DNA of 9,567 nucleotides from the NCBI GenBank assembly GCA_938008665.1, contig CALLKA010000122.1:1-9567 (forward strand), in the 5' to 3' direction. Positions 6,312 through 9,567 of this stretch are shown piece after piece. The notes below the pieces were generated by a model that worked only from the letters and a program-made list of their open reading frames with translations, was not told the DNA's origin and did no database searches. A program made the translations under genes and the position numbers. This stretch comes from an uncultured Bacteroidota bacterium. Its GTDB lineage: Bacteria; Bacteroidota; Bacteroidia; Chitinophagales; Chitinophagaceae. Position 1 is the first letter of the stretch. Every line of letters begins with the position of its first letter.

Positions 6312-6506
6312 TTACGCTTTTAATGGCGCTTTTTCAGATACTAATTTACCTCTGTAGTATAATTTACCTTCTTGAACATGCGCGCGATGACGAACATGGA
6401 TTTCACCTGTTGTGCCATCTTTGCTTAAGGTAACTTCTTGCGCTACGTAGTGAGTTCTTCTTTTAGCACTTCTTTGTTGTGAGTGTCTGCGTTTAGGATT
6501 AGGCAT
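6312..6506 (-). CDS. rpmF: 50S ribosomal protein L32
   Basis: L32 is a small, basic protein of the large ribosomal subunit. The 64-residue product begins MPNPKRRHSQQRSAKRRTHY, the classical L32 N-terminus, and continues with GEIHVRHRAH and KLYYRGKLV, the usual C-terminal strand. It has no cysteines, so this is the zinc-independent form (as in E. coli), not the four-Cys zinc-ribbon form. It lies between the DUF177 gene (82 bp upstream) and plsX (15 bp downstream), the common bacterial yceD-rpmF-plsX arrangement. Its leader is almost pure purine on the coding strand, and I see no -7 box in it, so the main promoter is probably the one before DUF177. The start is the ATG at 6504-6506. Confidence 0.98.
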   Translation of the reverse strand: MPNPKRRHSQQRSAKRRTHYVAQEVTLSKDGTTGEIHVRHRAHVQEGKLYYRGKLVSEKAPLKA

Positions 6507-6537
6507 CTCTTATGTTTTAATTAGTTTATATTTATTT

Positions 6538-6583
6538 TACTTTTCTACTTTTTTTGTTCCTTTTGTTTCTCTTTACTTTTTTT
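6538..6583 (-). repeat. A-rich, near-homopurine leader of rpmF with repeated AAAAAAAGTA
   Basis: Between the DUF177 stop and rpmF the coding strand is almost only A and G. The decamer AAAAAAAGTA occurs twice (6574-6583 and 6546-6555), with a shorter AAAAGTA at 6538-6544. A-rich leaders favour translation initiation in Bacteroidota, which largely lack Shine-Dalgarno use, so this may be a strong ribosome-loading region for L32. It could also be simple low-complexity drift. Confidence 0.4.
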
Positions 6584-6588
6584 CTATT

Positions 6589-7137
6589 TTATTCCCCCAA
6601 GTCCTTAAACTTATCTAAATCTTTCCAAATTTTATTATTTGGAATTTCATTTGGGTTTGATCTAAACTTTTGCAACTGATCCAGTACTTCCTTGTTGCAA
6701 GTGGATTCTCCATTTTCAGTTTCCTTACAAATTTTTTGTAGGGGAATACTTAAATTGATAAATTCAAATATCCAAGCTGCTACTGAAAAATGACTTTCAT
6801 GTCGATCAATATAAAATATGTCCGGATCCTCTTCATTGCTGTTCATGGTGTCGGGGTCGTCTACTAATTTTACAATTAGATCAAACTCGTCCCATAATTG
6901 CACCGTTAGGGGATTCCCACAACGATCGCATATGGTTTCCACCTTGCCATCCACATCAAAATGCAATTGCATGAAACCTTGGTTCTTCTCTAATTTGAGT
7001 TTCACCAATGTGTTACAATTTTCAAAATCCTGCGGTCCGAAACTAGTAAAGAACTTGTCCTCAATACGGTATTCTAACTCGTGTAAACCGGGAATTAAAC
7101 CCACAAATGCTATTTCGTAAGCCCTGTTTTGGTTCAT
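6589..7137 (-). CDS. DUF177 (YceD-like) protein
   Basis: The product is a DUF177/YceD family protein of 182 residues from the ATG at 7135-7137. The family sits next to rpmF in most bacteria and has been linked in E. coli and plants to 23S rRNA processing or accumulation, but its biochemical role is not settled. The N-terminus (YEIAFVGLIPGLHELEYRIEDKFF) is typical of Bacteroidota members. The signature CDRC pair (Cys70 and Cys73) is present, followed by an acidic stretch (NSNEEDPDIFYID). Two further cysteines lie at 137 and 147, so a four-Cys metal site is conceivable. A longer reading from TTG 7176 is ruled out because that codon is upstream of the -7 box of a perfect promoter at 7158-7188. 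It is the first gene of the DUF177-rpmF-plsX operon and diverges from the DUF3810 gene. Confidence 0.9.
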   Translation of the reverse strand: MNQNRAYEIAFVGLIPGLHELEYRIEDKFFTSFGPQDFENCNTLVKLKLEKNQGFMQLHFDVDGKVETICDRCGNPLTVQLWDEFDLIVKLVDDPDTMNSNEEDPDIFYIDRHESHFSVAAWIFEFINLSIPLQKICKETENGESTCNKEVLDQLQKFRSNPNEIPNNKIWKDLDKFKDLGE

Positions 7138-7157
7138 AACCGTACTTATAAGGGTGG

Positions 7158-7188
7158 CAAAGTTAGTAAAAACCAACCAAAAGACAAA
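7158..7188 (-). promoter_or_regulatory. Consensus Bacteroidota promoter of the DUF177-rpmF-plsX operon
   Basis: On the - strand TTTG (7188-7185) is followed after exactly 19 nt by TAACTTTG (7165-7158). Both halves and the spacing match the TTTG-N19-TAnnTTTG consensus. The -7 box ends 20 nt before the DUF177 ATG, so the leader should be about 10-15 nt long. This is the best promoter in the window and fixes the start of DUF177. Confidence 0.85.
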
Positions 7189-7196
7189 GTTTATCC

Positions 7197-7204
7197 TAAT
7201 TTTA
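7197..7204 (+). promoter_or_regulatory. Candidate -7 box for the DUF3810 gene
   Basis: TAATTTTA is one base off TAnnTTTG and ends 19 nt before the proposed TTG start. It is the same octamer found before the cysteine synthase-like gene. No -33 TTTG is seen at the usual distance. It sits back to back with the DUF177 promoter. Confidence 0.4.
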
Positions 7205-7223
7205 CCGCATAATAAGTTCCAAA

Positions 7224-8336
7224 TTGAAAAGGGGTAATAAAATAGTCAAATGGGGTGTAAAATGGATATGGCAAATATTAGCCATAGTGCTGGTGATTTG
7301 CACTTTTTTCCCAGATTTTGTACAATTGGCCTACACCAAGGTATTGTTTAAATGGGGAACCATGGGGTTACGGATAATCACTGGCGCTATTCCTTTTGCC
7401 ATCGGAGAGTATTTATATATAATTTTACTTATATTACTGATTTACAGTATTATACATAGTTTATATAAATTAAAAAATCAATTTAAATCATCCATTTTTA
7501 CTTCAAATACGGGGTACTTAATTAGCAAAAAAGTGAGTGTGCTGTTTGTAATTTTCGAGCTTATCTGGGGTTTGAATTATCAGCAATCTAGTCCAGCAAA
7601 GGAATTTAATCTTCAAGTTCCCAAAAGCTATTCCGAACGGCAAATGGATTCCATGAGCTTATCTTTGATTAACCAACTTAATTTTACAAGGTCCAATATT
7701 TCGGATTCCCAATTACAGAAGGTACAAAAGGACAGTTTGATAAAGCAGACATTGATTCATTATGGGTCAATATCGCAACAATATCCCTTTTTAAGCTATT
7801 CACACCCTAATATTAAATGGGCGCAATTGCCCCAATTAGGAGATTATGTTGGGTACCTTGCTTTTTATCATCCAATAACTGGTGAGGCCATTGTAAGGCA
7901 GGATTTGCCCTTACTTACGCTGCCATTCACAATTTCTCATGAAATAGCCCATCAATTAGGATATGCCTCTGAAACGGAAGCCAACTTTATCGCTTTCGTA
8001 TTGGCTTCCAATTCAAAGGATCCAATATTTGAATATGCAATGCAGCTTCAATTATTTACGTATAGTCAGGAGGCGCAATTATTTATGATTGCCAAATCGG
8101 GGAACTTTAAAAAATGGGAAGCTGTCGTAAAAAGGAATAAAGCACTTTTAACACCTAAGGTGTTGTCCGATCGAAAAGCAATTAGGGCCTTCTTTTTATC
8201 AAGACAGGATCAACGTATACCAGGTTCTGAAAAATTGTACGATCAATTTTTAATTTGGAACAAGCAGGCGAGTGGCATCAATAGTTATAATGATGTATTA
8301 TTATGGGCGTTGGCCTATCAAAAAAAGCAACATTAA
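7224..8336 (+). CDS. DUF3810 membrane protein with HExxH zinc-peptidase motif
   Basis: This is a 370-residue protein of the Bacteroidota-typical DUF3810 family; its function is not known to me. Three predicted membrane helices lie near the N-terminus: about 12-31, 60-79 and 103-118. By the positive-inside rule (Lys/Arg-rich N-terminus and KLKNQFK loop) the remaining 250 residues should lie outside the cytoplasmic membrane. That domain contains TISHEIAHQLGYASETEANF at 237-256. His239, Glu240 and His243 form an HExxH zinc site, Gly246 follows the second His as in many zincins, and Glu250 or Glu252 could be the third ligand. I infer a membrane-anchored metallopeptidase or a zincin-derived protein. 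No in-frame ATG precedes the first helix, so the TTG at 7224 is used; Met47 would remove that helix. The stop overlaps the dcd stop by 4 nt. Confidence 0.88.
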   Translation: MKRGNKIVKWGVKWIWQILAIVLVICTFFPDFVQLAYTKVLFKWGTMGLRIITGAIPFAIGEYLYIILLILLIYSIIHSLYKLKNQFKSSIFTSNTGYLISKKVSVLFVIFELIWGLNYQQSSPAKEFNLQVPKSYSERQMDSMSLSLINQLNFTRSNISDSQLQKVQKDSLIKQTLIHYGSISQQYPFLSYSHPNIKWAQLPQLGDYVGYLAFYHPITGEAIVRQDLPLLTLPFTISHEIAHQLGYASETEANFIAFVLASNSKDPIFEYAMQLQLFTYSQEAQLFMIAKSGNFKKWEAVVKRNKALLTPKVLSDRKAIRAFFLSRQDQRIPGSEKLYDQFLIWNKQASGINSYNDVLLWALAYQKKQH

Positions 8337-8869
8337 AACTTATTCTTCCACATCATACTTTCAATAGGCTTGTCAGGTTGGCCGCTATATTTGGCATTTG
8401 CTTTTTGATTATAGCTTACTTCAATTTCACCATCCACTGGGAAATAAATAAGTTGTCCAATTGGCATGCCTTTATATATTTTTACTGGTTGTTTTACTGA
8501 AATTTCAAGCGTCCAGTTCCCACAAAATCCAACATCACCTTTTCCTGCGGTGGCATGAATATCGATCCCTAATCGGCCGGTAGATGATTTTCCTTCTAAA
8601 AATGGAACATGTGCGTGCGTTTCCGTGTATTCCAAGGTCACACCTAAATAAAATCCACTAGGCTCTAACACGTAACCTTCCTCTGGAATTTCAAAATAGG
8701 TAATGGTATTGTGCGCTTTTGCGTCCAAAACATTATTGTCATAAGTAGCCAACCATTTTCCTAAATGAACGTCATAGCTGTTGCTACCTAAATCTTTTCT
8801 ATCGTAAGGTGTTATTTTAATCGTTCCTTTTTCAATCTCTTCTAAAATGCGCTTATCAGATAAAATCAT
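8333..8869 (-). CDS. dcd: dCTP deaminase
   Basis: The enzyme deaminates dCTP to dUTP and ammonia, feeding dTMP synthesis through dUTPase. Its trimeric fold is shared with dUTPase. The 178 residues are slightly shorter than E. coli Dcd. Family features are MILSDKRILEEIEKG at the N-terminus, SNSYDVHLG at 29-37, EGKSSTGRLGIDIHATAG at 92-109 (phosphate-binding Ser and Arg99), GFCGNWTLEI at 114-123 with Glu122 in the place of the catalytic Glu, IGQL at 137-140, and a C-terminal KYSGQ segment (160-164) that closes over the substrate in the family. The usual Arg of the GRSS motif is Lys94 here; I believe this is common in Bacteroidota, but cannot check it. A bifunctional dCTP deaminase/dUTPase cannot be excluded. 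The start is ATG 8867-8869. The gene converges on DUF3810 and diverges from the phosphopantetheinyl transferase gene. Confidence 0.95.
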   Translation of the reverse strand: MILSDKRILEEIEKGTIKITPYDRKDLGSNSYDVHLGKWLATYDNNVLDAKAHNTITYFEIPEEGYVLEPSGFYLGVTLEYTETHAHVPFLEGKSSTGRLGIDIHATAGKGDVGFCGNWTLEISVKQPVKIYKGMPIGQLIYFPVDGEIEVSYNQKANAKYSGQPDKPIESMMWKNKF

Positions 8870-8886
8870 CTTTGTTTATTTATGTT

Positions 8887-8894
8887 TAATTTAG
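8887..8894 (+). promoter_or_regulatory. Weak -7-like box before the phosphopantetheinyl transferase gene
   Basis: TAATTTAG differs from TAnnTTTG at one position. It is followed by a short GC-rich patch with the 8-bp palindrome ACCGCGGT (8903-8910). It lies 41 nt before the ATG at 8936. A TTTG at 8871-8874 is only 12 nt upstream, too close for a normal -33 element. If real, it argues against the earlier ATG at 8882. Confidence 0.3.
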
Positions 8895-8935
8895 CGGCAG
8901 GAACCGCGGTGCAATCTAACTCAAAGCTTTTTTTT

Positions 8936-9565
8936 ATGCCTTTCTTTTATCAACAAAATATCAACGACACCACCCATTTAGCCATTTGGGCGATACGGGA
9001 GCCACTTTCGTTTTTTGAGGAAGGTATGCAACTTCCCATTCCAATACAAAATGAAGAAAGGCGCATCCAGCATTTGGCGGTGCGATTGCTGTTCAAATTA
9101 ATGATGCCCGAAATTGATTTGGCTGATTTGATTCTGGCAGATAATGGGAAACCTTATTTAAAAAGCGTGCCGTTTCATTTTTCATTTTCACATTGTAAAG
9201 GATATGCTGCCTGTGCCGTTTGCGACCATAGTCCAATAGGCATTGATATTGAAATAATTCATCCAAGGATATTGAAGGTGGCGCACAAATTTTTGAATGA
9301 CAAAGAGAAAAATTTATTGGCGGGGTTAACCGAAGAAGCAACCTTGCATCAGCTTGCATTTTTTTGGGCTGCAAAGGAAGCCATGTACAAACAACATGAA
9401 CAATTGGGTATTGATTTTAGCAGGGATTTTTATATTCCTACTTTAACCACAAATAAGCAGGGGCGTATGTCGGCTTTTGTATTACACAAAGAATCAAATA
9501 AAGAAGTAAACTTAGATTATCATTATGGAGATGATTATGTTTCAGTTACTTGCTATGCAAAGTAA
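8936..9565 (+). CDS. 4'-phosphopantetheinyl transferase, Sfp/HetI type
   Basis: The enzyme transfers 4'-phosphopantetheine from CoA to a conserved Ser of acyl or peptidyl carrier proteins, turning apo into holo forms. Residues are counted from the ATG at 8936 (209 aa). Visible motifs are NGKPYL at 71-76, FSFSHCKGY at 82-90, the metal-binding IGIDIE at 101-106 and FFWAAKEAMYK at 142-152 (the W-x-x-K-E-A-x-x-K signature with the second metal-binding Glu). The length fits the Sfp/HetI group rather than the short AcpS group. An in-frame ATG at 8882 would add 18 residues (FNLAAGTAVQSNSKLFF), but homologues as I recall them begin near MPFFYQ, and a promoter-like box lies in the extra part. The target is probably the fatty acid ACP, consistent with accD and plsX nearby, but a secondary-metabolite carrier protein is possible. 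The stop is 2 bp from the window end. Confidence 0.93.
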   Translation: MPFFYQQNINDTTHLAIWAIREPLSFFEEGMQLPIPIQNEERRIQHLAVRLLFKLMMPEIDLADLILADNGKPYLKSVPFHFSFSHCKGYAACAVCDHSPIGIDIEIIHPRILKVAHKFLNDKEKNLLAGLTEEATLHQLAFFWAAKEAMYKQHEQLGIDFSRDFYIPTLTTNKQGRMSAFVLHKESNKEVNLDYHYGDDYVSVTCYAK

Positions 9566-9567
9566 TT

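Noticed and set aside
6818..7120. Open frame on the + strand inside the DUF177 gene (100 codons)
   Set aside because: It mirrors the conserved DUF177 frame, and its Ser/Asn-rich product looks like a complement artefact.
7138..7176. TTG start at 7176 for the DUF177 gene
   Set aside because: It lies upstream of the -7 box of a consensus promoter, so it would not be in the transcript; ATG 7137 fits the family start.
8303..8500. + strand open frame (65 codons) across the DUF3810/dcd junction with a hydrophobic, membrane-like segment
   Set aside because: It starts inside DUF3810 and is antisense to the dcd C-terminus, which is fully conserved. The hydrophobicity follows from the opposite-strand codons, and no promoter is seen.
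9093..9374. - strand open frame (93 codons) inside the phosphopantetheinyl transferase gene
   Set aside because: It is antisense to the catalytic motifs of the transferase and shows no family features.
1..9567. Search for a novel multi-gene system, mobile element, CRISPR array, tmRNA or tRNA
   Set aside because: All large frames belong to known housekeeping or conserved DUF families. I saw no terminal inverted repeats, transposase, integrase, spaced direct-repeat array or cloverleaf-like sequence.

Overview
The window is an AT-rich stretch of core chromosome, most likely from a member of the Bacteroidota. I lean towards Chitinophagaceae or a near relative, but only weakly. The evidence is of three kinds. 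First, upstream regions carry the Bacteroidota-type promoter (TTTG about 19 nt before TAnnTTTG); an exact copy lies before the DUF177 gene and good copies before smpB and fbaA. Second, leaders are A-rich with no clear Shine-Dalgarno sequences. Third, some families, such as the DUF3810 protein, are largely restricted to this phylum. I see no mobile element, CRISPR array, prophage, tRNA or rRNA, and no non-coding stretch longer than about 110 bp.

Left part: the window opens inside a + strand smc gene (C-terminal coiled coil and ATPase head), closed by a clear intrinsic terminator. A small two-helix membrane protein (DUF3592-like) follows. It meets smpB tail to tail, with the two stop codons overlapping.

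Middle part: seven genes run on the - strand. In transcription order they are a DUF177/YceD protein, rpmF (ribosomal protein L32), plsX (phosphate acyltransferase), a cysteine synthase or cystathionine beta-synthase-like PLP enzyme, fbaA (class II aldolase), accD (acetyl-CoA carboxylase beta subunit) and smpB (tmRNA-binding protein). DUF177-rpmF-plsX looks like the classical operon linking ribosome and phospholipid synthesis, driven by one consensus promoter. fbaA and smpB have their own promoter candidates. fbaA ends in an intrinsic terminator, and a 12-bp hairpin with a T-run separates accD from smpB.

Right part: a DUF3810 membrane protein with an HExxH zinc-peptidase motif lies on the + strand, divergent from DUF177. 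It meets dcd (dCTP deaminase) tail to tail, again with overlapping stop codons. A Sfp-type 4'-phosphopantetheinyl transferase diverges from dcd and ends 2 bp before the window edge.

Functionally this is housekeeping: chromosome organisation, ribosome rescue and structure, fatty acid and phospholipid synthesis (accD, plsX and the transferase that activates acyl carrier protein), central carbon metabolism, sulfur amino acids and dNTP balance. I found no convincing new multi-gene system. The points most worth a second look are the hairpin abutting the smpB start, the predicted extracytoplasmic zinc-peptidase-like DUF3810 protein, small palindromes at promoters, and the paired stop-codon overlaps.
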